Shown in pieces: positions 16,867 to 24,402 of a stretch of 64,000 nucleotides of DNA (its first letter is position 1; the number at the start of each line of letters is the position of its first letter). The stretch is from Acetobacteraceae bacterium (GTDB taxonomy: Bacteria > Pseudomonadota > Alphaproteobacteria > Acetobacterales > Acetobacteraceae). The position numbers were made by a program, and so were the translations under genes. The notes under the pieces were generated by a model. It made no database searches and was not told the DNA's origin. It saw only the letters and a list, made by a program, of their open reading frames with translations. The stretch is taken from positions 62,001-126,000 of the forward strand of contig JAMXLO010000088.1 of the NCBI GenBank assembly GCA_024280945.1. The letters are read 5' to 3'.

Positions 16867-17171
16867 TTTGACCCCTCGAGCAGCCTCCGCGTCAGATCGT
16901 CAAACGTGGTGTTGGCCTTCCAAACGTAGATGGCCGTCAGCACAATCGCGCTCAGGATGACGCCGATGCCGATGACGATGCCAACCGTCGTGACGCCGCC
17001 TGCGACCAGCGGCGCGGCCATGAAATCGCCGCCGAAGGCGACCAGCAGGATGAAAGCCAGGTAGATCGCGAGCACGATCACCGACAACGTCCACGCGAGC
17101 CGGCTTCTCGACTGGCAGAGCTGCGCGAAAAGCGGATCCCGGCGGATCCGATCGAGTCTCGAATCGCTCAA
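16863..17171 (-). CDS. DUF485 membrane protein, actP partner
   Basis: Small inner-membrane protein of 102 residues (YjcH-like) that regularly precedes actP. Residues about 10-25 ([16 protein letters not shown]) form the conserved amphipathic start. Two membrane helices follow ([17 protein letters not shown] and the segment after GGDFMAAP), ending in a short [19 protein letters not shown] helix. The function is unknown; it is presumed to be an accessory subunit or assembly factor of the permease. It overlaps actP and is first in the unit. A 21-bp-spaced direct repeat lies in its promoter region. Confidence 0.88.
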   Translation of the reverse strand: MSDSRLDRIRRDPLFAQLCQSRSRLAWTLSVIVLAIYLAFILLVAFGGDFMAAPLVAGGVTTVGIVIGIGVILSAIVLTAIYVWKANTTFDDLTRRLLEGSK

Positions 17172-17215
17172 CGGCGTGTTCCTCCGTGGCGGCGGTGATT
17201 CTGAGTCATCCGTTC

Positions 17216-17245
17216 CGTATCATTGGTCACTCGCCTCGTATCATT
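17216..17245. promoter_or_regulatory. two 9-bp direct repeats 21 bp apart upstream of the acetate permease unit
   Basis: CGTATCATT occurs at 17216-17224 and 17237-17245, a period of exactly two helical turns. It lies 45-75 bases upstream of the DUF485 start in an AT-richer 177-base gap. Such spacing is typical for a dimeric or tandem regulator. The regulator is not identifiable from sequence. Confidence 0.45.
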
Positions 17246-17348
17246 AGCAAATTTATCGTGGGGCGCCAGCGAATAGTCAGCATGTCAGCGCGGGCGGGCA
17301 GCTGCCGTTGTCGGGCGAACGGGCGGAATTCGCTCCTCGCGTGTGTGC

Positions 17349-18104
17349 CTATCGCCCCCCGTCCACCTGGAGGATTTGCCCATTGATAAATCCCGCGAGG
17401 TCGGAGGCAAAGAACACCACCGCATTGGCGATGTCCTGCGCGGTGCCCAGCCGCTTCATGGCAATCCGGTCCACCAGCGCCTTCTGGCCGTCAGCGCCAT
17501 AGCTTTCCCACTGCCGTTCGGTCGCCGCATTGGTGCGGATGAAGCCTGGAGCGACGGAATTCACCGTGATGTTGTGTGGCCCAAATTCGTGTGCCAGCTG
17601 ACGCGTCAGTCCGACAACCGCGTGTTTGGCAGCGCAATACGCTTGTATACCGGTCAGTGATGGCTGCAGCCCGGCGCCGGAGCTGGTGTTAACGATACGG
17701 CCGCCGCCTGCGCGCTTCATTGCCGGCGCCGCGGCGCGGCACAGCGTGAAGGCGGCATTGACATTGATGTCGAACAGCACGTTCCAGTCCTCGTCCGACA
17801 CCTCTTCCAGAGGCTTGTGTTCCTGGCCGGCAACACCGCCTGCGTTGTTCACCAGCACGTGAATCGGGGAGCCCGTCTGGGTCTCGATCTGGCGAATCCA
17901 TGCGGCTCCCGCCGCTCGGTCACGCAGGTCGACCACCTTTGGCGTGATCCCGCCCTGCGCGGAGGTTTCGGCGAGCTCATCGGCCATGATGTCGGTGGCA
18001 AACACGCGTGCGCCAAGGTGAGCGAAGGTCTGGGCGATGCAGCGGCCAAAGCCGCGGCCCGCGCCGGTGACGGCAACGGTCTTGCCATCGAAGCGGATGT
18101 TCAT
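17349..18104 (-). CDS. short-chain dehydrogenase/reductase
   Basis: NAD(P)-dependent oxidoreductase of 251 residues with a classical SDR layout. The cofactor motif is TGAGRGFGRCIA, followed by LVNNAGGV and the catalytic Ser region (NTSSGAG). The YCAAK motif holds the Tyr and Lys, and the C-terminal segment is PGFIRTNAAT. The Asp in FATDIMADE at the end of beta-2 suggests NAD rather than NADP. Substrate cannot be predicted; C-terminal INGQILQVDGG is generic. It stands alone between a divergent TauE/SafE gene and the DUF485 promoter region. Confidence 0.88.
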   Translation of the reverse strand: MNIRFDGKTVAVTGAGRGFGRCIAQTFAHLGARVFATDIMADELAETSAQGGITPKVVDLRDRAAGAAWIRQIETQTGSPIHVLVNNAGGVAGQEHKPLEEVSDEDWNVLFDINVNAAFTLCRAAAPAMKRAGGGRIVNTSSGAGLQPSLTGIQAYCAAKHAVVGLTRQLAHEFGPHNITVNSVAPGFIRTNAATERQWESYGADGQKALVDRIAMKRLGTAQDIANAVVFFASDLAGFINGQILQVDGGR

Positions 18105-18175
18105 AGTTTGGCCTCCCGGTCAGCTGACAGGTCGCGGTCAGCCTAAACATTGGAGCGGCGGTTGCGCCATTTGTC

Positions 18176-18931
18176 ATGACACCGCTGCTCGCGGCGGGGA
18201 TCGCTGCCATTGTCTTGGGTGTTGCCATCGGTGCGACCGGCATCGGTGGCGTGCTGCTGGTGCCGATCCTGACGCTGGCACTGGGCATCGATGTCAAACG
18301 GGCGATTTCGGCAGCATTGCTCAGCTATATCCCGGGCTGCGCCGTTGCTGTGGTGATGTATGGGCGGCGCGGCTCGATCGTTTGGCGGGACGCGTGGCCG
18401 CTGTGCCTTGCCGCGCTGCCGGCGGCCTGGGCGGGAGCGTTGGCGGCGCGCGGTGCACCTGCCGCGTTGCTGGAAGCGGCTATCGGCGTGCTGCTGCTGG
18501 CAGGCGGTCTCTATGCATTGCGCTCACCGCGCAGTGTCGCGATCACCGGCCAACGTTTAGGCGGCGCCACTTTGGTCGGGCTGGGCGGCGGCACAGCGTT
18601 CGTCTCGGCATTGACCGGGGCAGGGGGCGCATTCGTGCTGTTGCCGATGCTGTTGTTGCTGGACATGCCGGTGCTGCCGGCAATCGGTCTGGGCCAGGCA
18701 ATCGCGCTGCCGATCGCGGCGTTGGCGAGCGTGGCCAATTTCCGGGCTGGCCTCGTGGATGTTCGGCTTGCGGCGTTGCTGGCTATTGCATTGTCGGTTG
18801 GGATAGCAGTCGGAACGCCGATCGCGCATGCGCTGCCGCAGCTCGTGTTGCGGCGGTTGCTGGGAGTGGTCGTCGTTGTCGCAGGAGCAGGCATGCTGCT
18901 GCAGACAGTGTTTCATCTGCTCGGCAGCTAG
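18176..18931 (+). CDS. TauE/SafE family membrane permease
   Basis: Probable anion exporter of the inner membrane, 251 residues with about eight helices. It starts directly with a helix (TPLLAAGIAAIVLGVAIGATGIGGVLLVPILTLAL), the family's Gly-rich first repeat. A second copy, GGGTAFVSALTGAGGAFVLLPMLLLL, begins the other half, which gives the two-repeat TauE architecture. Family members move sulfite, sulfoacetate or other organosulfur anions. Nothing here defines the substrate. It is divergent from the SDR gene (71-base gap) and convergent with the phospholipase D gene. Confidence 0.87.
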   Translation: MTPLLAAGIAAIVLGVAIGATGIGGVLLVPILTLALGIDVKRAISAALLSYIPGCAVAVVMYGRRGSIVWRDAWPLCLAALPAAWAGALAARGAPAALLEAAIGVLLLAGGLYALRSPRSVAITGQRLGGATLVGLGGGTAFVSALTGAGGAFVLLPMLLLLDMPVLPAIGLGQAIALPIAALASVANFRAGLVDVRLAALLAIALSVGIAVGTPIAHALPQLVLRRLLGVVVVVAGAGMLLQTVFHLLGS

Positions 18932-18936
18932 GGTAG

Positions 18937-20226
18937 TTACATCCAGTATTGCCAGATCCGGGCATCCAGTTCGCGCATCCGCTCGCGCAGCGGACGATCT
19001 TCCCAGGCTTGCAGCGTGACGGCCCTGGACTTCGCCATGTCACTTTGCAGCAGAGCCTCGACCTGCGCGGCGGTATCGGCGCCGAGGATGATGGCGTCGA
19101 CCTCGTTGTTGAATACGACACTGCGCCGATCGAGGTTGGAGGAGCCGACAGCGGTCCACACGCCGTCGACGGTGGCGAGCTTCGAATGCAGCACCGCAGA
19201 CTGCATTTCGTAGATATGCGCCCCTCGCTCGAGCAGATCGCCATAAGCAGCGCGTCCGGCGTAGACGGCGGCTTCCACGTCACTCTGGCTCGGCACGACG
19301 ATGCGCAGGTCGATACCGCGGCGGGCGGCCTTGCCAAGATCCTCGCGCTCCTGGTGCGGCGGCACGAAATAGCCGGTGGATAGCCAGATGCGGCTGCGGG
19401 CGGCGCGGATCGCTTCCTCGAGCGAGATGTAATAGTGCGGCTGATCGTCGCCAGGAGCGCTGCCGATGATGCGAACGGTCTGCACGCCCTGACGCGGCAG
19501 CGGCGGGAAGTAGTTGGCGCGACGTACCGGATCGCCATTCTGCTGTTTCCAGGTGGCGAAGAACAGGCGCTGCAGTTCCGCCACAGCGGGCCCACGGATC
19601 TCGACCGCGGTGTCGCGCCAGTAGGCGTATCGCGTGTCACCGTTGGGCGGGATGCCTGCGGAGGTCGGATTCTCGTAAACGCGCGAGAGGTTGATGCCAC
19701 CGGTGAAGCCGATCCGTCCGTCCACTACCATGATTTTGCGATGGTCGCGGTCGTTGGCATGCAGCAGTGTAACAGGGTTGATAGGGTGATAGGTCAGCAC
19801 GATCGCTCCGGCACGACGGAGCGCATCGAACAGTTCACCCGGTGTGGTCTGTGAACCGTAAGCGTCGTAAATGACGTTCACCGCCACGCCGCGGTTCAGC
19901 TTGTCGATCAGCAGGTCGGAGAGATGAATGCCGCCGACTTCGACATCTTCGAAGATGAAATACTCGAGGTTGATGTGGTCGCGTGCCGCAGCCACTGCCT
20001 GGAACATCGCCGGTAAAGCTTGCGCGCCGTCCATCAACAGCCGGGTCTGATTGCCGAATACCAGCGATCCGTCGGACAACGCCCGCTGTGTCGTATAATG
20101 GCGCTGCAGCGGATCATCCGGCGTGGCCAGATACCTGTCGATGTCAGGGATTGATGCACACCCCTGGAGCGCCGCAGCGGCACCAAGCGAGAGCAGCCGC
20201 CGACGGCTGGGTACGGCATGGAGCAT
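18937..20226 (-). CDS. phospholipase D-family lipoprotein, cardiolipin synthase-like
   Basis: Probable phosphatidyl transferase or phospholipase of 429 residues. A lipobox (AALQGC) follows a Tat- or Sec-like stretch (SRRRLLSLGAAAALQG), so the protein is likely membrane-anchored on the outside. Two HKD motifs are intact: HRKIMVVDGRIGFTGGIN near the middle and HSKLATVDGVWTAVGSSNLDRRS in the C-terminal half. The GSSNLDRRS ending and pairing of motifs match cardiolipin synthases (ClsB/ClsC-like), but cardiolipin synthase with a lipoprotein signal is unusual. The ATG at 20226 was chosen. A TTG at 20247 is also in frame. Confidence 0.85.
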   Translation of the reverse strand: MLHAVPSRRRLLSLGAAAALQGCASIPDIDRYLATPDDPLQRHYTTQRALSDGSLVFGNQTRLLMDGAQALPAMFQAVAAARDHINLEYFIFEDVEVGGIHLSDLLIDKLNRGVAVNVIYDAYGSQTTPGELFDALRRAGAIVLTYHPINPVTLLHANDRDHRKIMVVDGRIGFTGGINLSRVYENPTSAGIPPNGDTRYAYWRDTAVEIRGPAVAELQRLFFATWKQQNGDPVRRANYFPPLPRQGVQTVRIIGSAPGDDQPHYYISLEEAIRAARSRIWLSTGYFVPPHQEREDLGKAARRGIDLRIVVPSQSDVEAAVYAGRAAYGDLLERGAHIYEMQSAVLHSKLATVDGVWTAVGSSNLDRRSVVFNNEVDAIILGADTAAQVEALLQSDMAKSRAVTLQAWEDRPLRERMRELDARIWQYWM

Positions 20227-20318
20227 TAACAGTTCCCGCCGCAACAATCGGGCAGGATTGTGTGGCTACACCGATTCTTGTGCTTGACCGGTGGGGCCAT
20301 CCGGCAGCGGCCCAGCGA

Positions 20319-21893
20319 TCACGGCGCCCGAGCCGCGCTACCCTTACCCGCTGGAGTTGTGGCGAATTGCCGCAAATCCTCGAACAGCGCCTGATCGTTG
20401 ATGATACGCGGGACCTTGTGTTGGCCGCCGAGTTGTCCGCGCTGCTTCATCCACGCAGCGAAAGTGCCGCGATGAATGGCTATCACCTCCGGTGGTCGGA
20501 GACCGAAGCCACGGCACCGGTGTGCACGGTAGTCGTCATTTCGTCTGCTCAGGCCGGAGTCCAGCGCCTGAGCGAATGCCTCGATCTGGTGGGAACCCGG
20601 CGCAGGAGCGTTGAATTCCACAACGAAGGCATGACCGCCCCTTGAGTCGCTGACGTCGGGAAACACCGCGCCGGCGGCGAAGTCGGCCACGTTGGCGCCA
20701 ATCGCTTCGGCTGCCTGGCTGATCGCGTGCTCGATTTCTTCGCCGGTGAGATGCTCGCCGAATGCTGACAGGAAATAAGTCAGCCGGCCGGTGAACAGCA
20801 GCCGCGGCGGATGCAGGTCCAGGAAGCGGATGGTGTCGCCAACGACGTAGGCCCATAGCCCGGCGCAGCTGCTGACAACCAACGCGTAGTTCACACCTGT
20901 CTGTATATCGGCAAGCCAGCAGCGCGTCGGATTGTCATGCGACAGCTCGTCTGGACGGACAAATTCATAGAACAGGCCGTTGTCTACATTCAGGCGCATG
21001 CCGGCCCCAGAGCCACGGTCGGCAATTGCAAAGAAGCCCTCACTTGCCGGATAGACTTCGCGCAACTCGGCAGAACTGCCCCGCAGCAGCTCGGTGAACT
21101 GATGTTGATAGGGCATAAAGTTCACACCACCATGCACCAGCAATTCGAGGTTTGGAAACACGTCATGCAGGCGTGCTGGCATATCGACGCTCAACGCGAA
21201 CAGCCGCTCAAAGAAGATCAGCAGCCAACTCGGTGTGCCGCTGATTGCGCGAATGTCCTGCTGCTGGCAGGCATGCGCGAGTTTTTCCACCTTCTCTTCC
21301 CAGTCGGCGATCAGTGCGAGCTTGCGCGGAGGAAATGAGTAGCGCTGCGCCCACCAGGGGACCTGGCTCGCGGCGATGCCGCTCAGATCGCCGGCACGTA
21401 TGCGCGGCGCAAGTTGCGTCAGATCCGTGCTACCGCCGAGCATGAAGCTCTTGCCCGCGAGCACGCGGCTTTTCGGTCGGTTTGCGATGTGCTGCACCAG
21501 GATGTCGATCGCGGCCCATGCATTCGCACGATTCATCTCAACCGAGCATGGAATGTACTTGGTCGTTCCGCTGGTCGTGCCGGAGGAGAGGGCAAAGAAT
21601 GGGATAGTCCCGGGCCACGTGCAGTCGACCAGCCGAGGGAAACTCGACTGCCAGTAGATCTGCCACATATCCTCGTAACGTCGCAGCCTGACCCGGTCCT
21701 GGAAATCACGCACCGACCGCACGGAAGCGAAGTCATGGTCCTGGCCAAAGCGCGTATTGCGCGCGCGATCCACAAGGCGCAGCAGCTGGCGTTGTTGTTC
21801 AGCGACAGGGTCTTGCCGCGCCAACTGTGTGAGGCGGTGTCGGGCGTAGCGACGGAGCAGTGGCGTTGCATCGAATGGCACGCCGACCGTCAT
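20319..21893 (-). CDS. GH3-family acyl-adenylate-forming amide synthetase-like protein
   Basis: Member of the GH3 (auxin-responsive) superfamily, whose plant members join acyl acids to amino acids through an acyl-AMP intermediate. The 524 residues contain the nucleotide motif FALSSGTTSGTTKYIPCS (motif 1), a YPASEGFFAI segment (motif 2) and VVGDTIRFLDLHPPRLLFTGRLTYFLSAFGEHLTGEEIEHAI (motif 3 and C-terminal domain hinge). These line up with the GH3 fold. The start at 21893 overlaps the stop of the upstream acylase gene by ATGA, which fixes it. Bacterial GH3 substrates are largely unknown. The coupled amidase suggests an N-acyl compound. Confidence 0.85.
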   Translation of the reverse strand: MTVGVPFDATPLLRRYARHRLTQLARQDPVAEQQRQLLRLVDRARNTRFGQDHDFASVRSVRDFQDRVRLRRYEDMWQIYWQSSFPRLVDCTWPGTIPFFALSSGTTSGTTKYIPCSVEMNRANAWAAIDILVQHIANRPKSRVLAGKSFMLGGSTDLTQLAPRIRAGDLSGIAASQVPWWAQRYSFPPRKLALIADWEEKVEKLAHACQQQDIRAISGTPSWLLIFFERLFALSVDMPARLHDVFPNLELLVHGGVNFMPYQHQFTELLRGSSAELREVYPASEGFFAIADRGSGAGMRLNVDNGLFYEFVRPDELSHDNPTRCWLADIQTGVNYALVVSSCAGLWAYVVGDTIRFLDLHPPRLLFTGRLTYFLSAFGEHLTGEEIEHAISQAAEAIGANVADFAAGAVFPDVSDSRGGHAFVVEFNAPAPGSHQIEAFAQALDSGLSRRNDDYRAHRCRGFGLRPPEVIAIHRGTFAAWMKQRGQLGGQHKVPRIINDQALFEDLRQFATTPAGKGSAARAP

Positions 21894-24127
21894 GGTTCGA
21901 GCCGCGTGACATGCGGGTAGGTTGCGCGCGCCGTCTCGGTGCGCAGTGGCAGCGTGATATACTTGCCCTGCTGCCACAGTGCGACCTGATCGAGAAAGGT
22001 CGTGCTGCCGAGCCAGCCATCCTGCCCGCCCAGCAGCACGAGATAATTGCGGTCGAGGTCCGACAGGTCGGAAATATGTCGCGCCGTTGAGCCGTAGGTG
22101 GTGGCATGTCTGCGGTTCGTCAGCTTGTGTGCCGTCTTCATCAATGTGTCGGCGCCGCCACCGGTCGGCAGATCGGTGAACGTCCAGGCGCGGCCGAGCA
22201 CCGGGACCAGCGCCAGCGGGTGGCCTAGGCGCAGCCGATGGCGGCTTCCCCAGGTCTCCTGCGCGCCGATGGCATTGGCTGCCTTGCGAAGCGCCTTGCG
22301 CACTGCGCGGCTCCGTCGTTGCGGATCGGCCGAGCGGATATCATCCCAGATAAGCCGCCGCGCTCCCCACGACGCGCTGTAAATTGCCCGCCGGCGTGCC
22401 GGCACGAGCAGGTGCGCCAGATGGTAGCACCACAGTTCGAACGTGAGGGCACCGCGCGAATCGCAGGCGTAGCAGCCATCCCAGGCCGCGACCGTATCGG
22501 CGAAAAGGCGTTGTCGAGAGCCGATCTCGGCATTGTCCAGCCAGGCCAGAAGCTGCTGGCGTTGTTCACGGGCTGGTTCCCAATGCGTATCGCGTTGGAT
22601 CCGTGCCACTGCGTCGAACGATGCGCGATCCACATGCGCGAGCAGCTCGTCGAGCCTTCGCTTTCGATCGCCTGCGGAGAACAGGGAGCCGATCAGTGCG
22701 CTGCACTGCTTGGGTCGCTCATTGGCGGACGTTATGCATGCATCTGGCGGATCGACCGTCTGTGGCAGTTCCGCACTGCCTGCCGGCGCGTCCCAGCCGT
22801 CGTCGGCCATCGGCCGGACGACGATGTCGTCGCGCATCCTGTGGCTTCGCTGTGGCACACGGACAGCCATCAGGCGACCGATGCGACCAGTAGAATCGGC
22901 GCACAGCATATTCTGTCCCGGAATGGCAAAGCCTCGGAAGGCTGTCTGAAATTCGTCCCAGTTGCGGGCGCGATTGGCTGCCAGCATGGCCGTACTCTCG
23001 TCGGACGGTAGATGCCCCATCCAGCGCAGTGCCAGCGTTGCGCCGCCTGCCTTGAGAAAGCCGACGTCCGATACGATCGGTCCCCATCGGCTTTCGCGGA
23101 TGCGGATCCTGTGTTTGCGTCCCCAGCGCACATTCAGTTCCGCTTCGCGCTCCTTCAGCCGCGGCACTTCCTCCGCCGGCACAGCGACGAGTTCGCTGCA
23201 GGATGCATGCAGGCTGGTGCCGCCCCAGGCGATCCAGGGATTGCGCCCCAGCGCCACGAACGGCAATCCCGGCAGCATCAAACCCGCAGCCTGGAACGAT
23301 GGCGAACGGCACACCGCAAGCAGCCAAGCGTTCGGCAGCATGATCCCGAGATGCGGATCGCTGGCGATCATCGCAGCGCCACTTGAACTGCGGGACGCGG
23401 CGACGACGAAGGAATTGCTGCCCGATCGCATGAACGGCGTTGCCGCCCCGTCTCGTGCTCCCGTCCCGCATGTCAGGCCATCGACAGCGAGCAGCCTGCG
23501 CCAGAGTTGCGGCCAGTCGAGGTCGCCGCGAAATCGGAGCAACTGGGCGCAGGGAAGCCAGCTGACATCAGCGCCGGCGAGGCGGCCCAGGGCGACGATG
23601 TCGGCGGCACACCATGGTTCTGGTTGCAGGTTGAGCAGTCTGAACTCCGCGGGCAACGGCCGGACGTGTGTGATGTGGTGGTTCAGTCCGGCCACGAATG
23701 CCTGCAGCCAGTCTCGCGTGGCGGACGGCATTTCGGCCAGGATCGCCGGAGCCGCTCGCCCAACGTCGAGCGTGCGCATCAGCCGGTCAATTTCGATCCC
23801 GGCCTGGCCAATCATCTCGGATACGCGACCTTGCGCAAGGCGCCGCATCGACTCGATCTGCCCGAGACGAAGATGTGCGTGTACCAGCCCGAGCGCGACA
23901 GCAATGTCGTGATCGCTGCGCGCATCGATATATGGCACCTGGTGATCGTTCCAGCGGACCACCACTGTCTGCTCAAGGGGAAGACCATGACGCGGCAGCA
24001 TCGCGAGTCGCTGCTCGAGTGGATAGGTGCGTCGAGAGCGCAGCGAGTGCCGCATCAGGGCGACGGCGAGCAGCGCGAATCCGATCAGCCTGCTCCGCGT
24101 CCTTCTCGTCCGTGGTGATCGCCGCAT
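21890..24127 (-). CDS. penicillin acylase-family N-terminal-nucleophile amidase
   Basis: Self-processing amidohydrolase (peptidase S45) of 745 residues. A membrane segment or signal (SRLIGFALLAVALM) leads the alpha chain. The predicted autocleavage and catalytic Ser is Ser237 in RSGSNSFVV, followed by the beta-chain hallmark MIASDPHLGIMLPNAWLL. Other S45 landmarks are LPGLPFVALGRNPWIAWGGT, the Asn of SANERP, and the C-terminal GQDGWLGSTTF. S45 enzymes cleave beta-lactam side chains, acyl-homoserine lactones or other amides. Here the overlapping GH3 synthetase gene suggests paired making and breaking of an amide. Substrate is unknown. Confidence 0.9.
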   Translation of the reverse strand: MRRSPRTRRTRSRLIGFALLAVALMRHSLRSRRTYPLEQRLAMLPRHGLPLEQTVVVRWNDHQVPYIDARSDHDIAVALGLVHAHLRLGQIESMRRLAQGRVSEMIGQAGIEIDRLMRTLDVGRAAPAILAEMPSATRDWLQAFVAGLNHHITHVRPLPAEFRLLNLQPEPWCAADIVALGRLAGADVSWLPCAQLLRFRGDLDWPQLWRRLLAVDGLTCGTGARDGAATPFMRSGSNSFVVAASRSSSGAAMIASDPHLGIMLPNAWLLAVCRSPSFQAAGLMLPGLPFVALGRNPWIAWGGTSLHASCSELVAVPAEEVPRLKEREAELNVRWGRKHRIRIRESRWGPIVSDVGFLKAGGATLALRWMGHLPSDESTAMLAANRARNWDEFQTAFRGFAIPGQNMLCADSTGRIGRLMAVRVPQRSHRMRDDIVVRPMADDGWDAPAGSAELPQTVDPPDACITSANERPKQCSALIGSLFSAGDRKRRLDELLAHVDRASFDAVARIQRDTHWEPAREQRQQLLAWLDNAEIGSRQRLFADTVAAWDGCYACDSRGALTFELWCYHLAHLLVPARRRAIYSASWGARRLIWDDIRSADPQRRSRAVRKALRKAANAIGAQETWGSRHRLRLGHPLALVPVLGRAWTFTDLPTGGGADTLMKTAHKLTNRRHATTYGSTARHISDLSDLDRNYLVLLGGQDGWLGSTTFLDQVALWQQGKYITLPLRTETARATYPHVTRLEP

Positions 24128-24189
24128 CGATGCGCCTCATCGTTAGAGCACACCGCCTCACATGGGTTCCAATCGTCGGGCGGCTTGCG

Positions 24190-24214
24190 GGAACCCCCGC
24201 ACTTGCCAAATGTT
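24190..24214 (+). promoter_or_regulatory. possible general-stress (EcfG-type) promoter for the trehalose/glucan operon
   Basis: GGAAC at 24190-24194 is followed after 16 bases by TGTT at 24211-24214. This is close to the alphaproteobacterial EcfG consensus GGAAC-N16/17-CGTT. It is the best promoter-like match in the 275-base divergent gap between the acylase gene and glgE, and would give a leader of about 180 bases. The rest of the gap shows nothing recognisable. Confidence 0.35.
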
Positions 24215-24402
24215 AATAACCGGATACGACGTTCGCTCACGCGTATTTGTTGCCGCCCACGCTCCCGGGTAAGTGAATGGATGACGGCTCAAACGTTGGG
24301 GCGGATGCCAATCGTCTGCCGCAAACTGGCGCTGGCATCATCCTCATGCGTTCGGGCAAAGAGACCCAGATTTCCTTCTGAACAACCGGAATATCGCACC
24401 GC

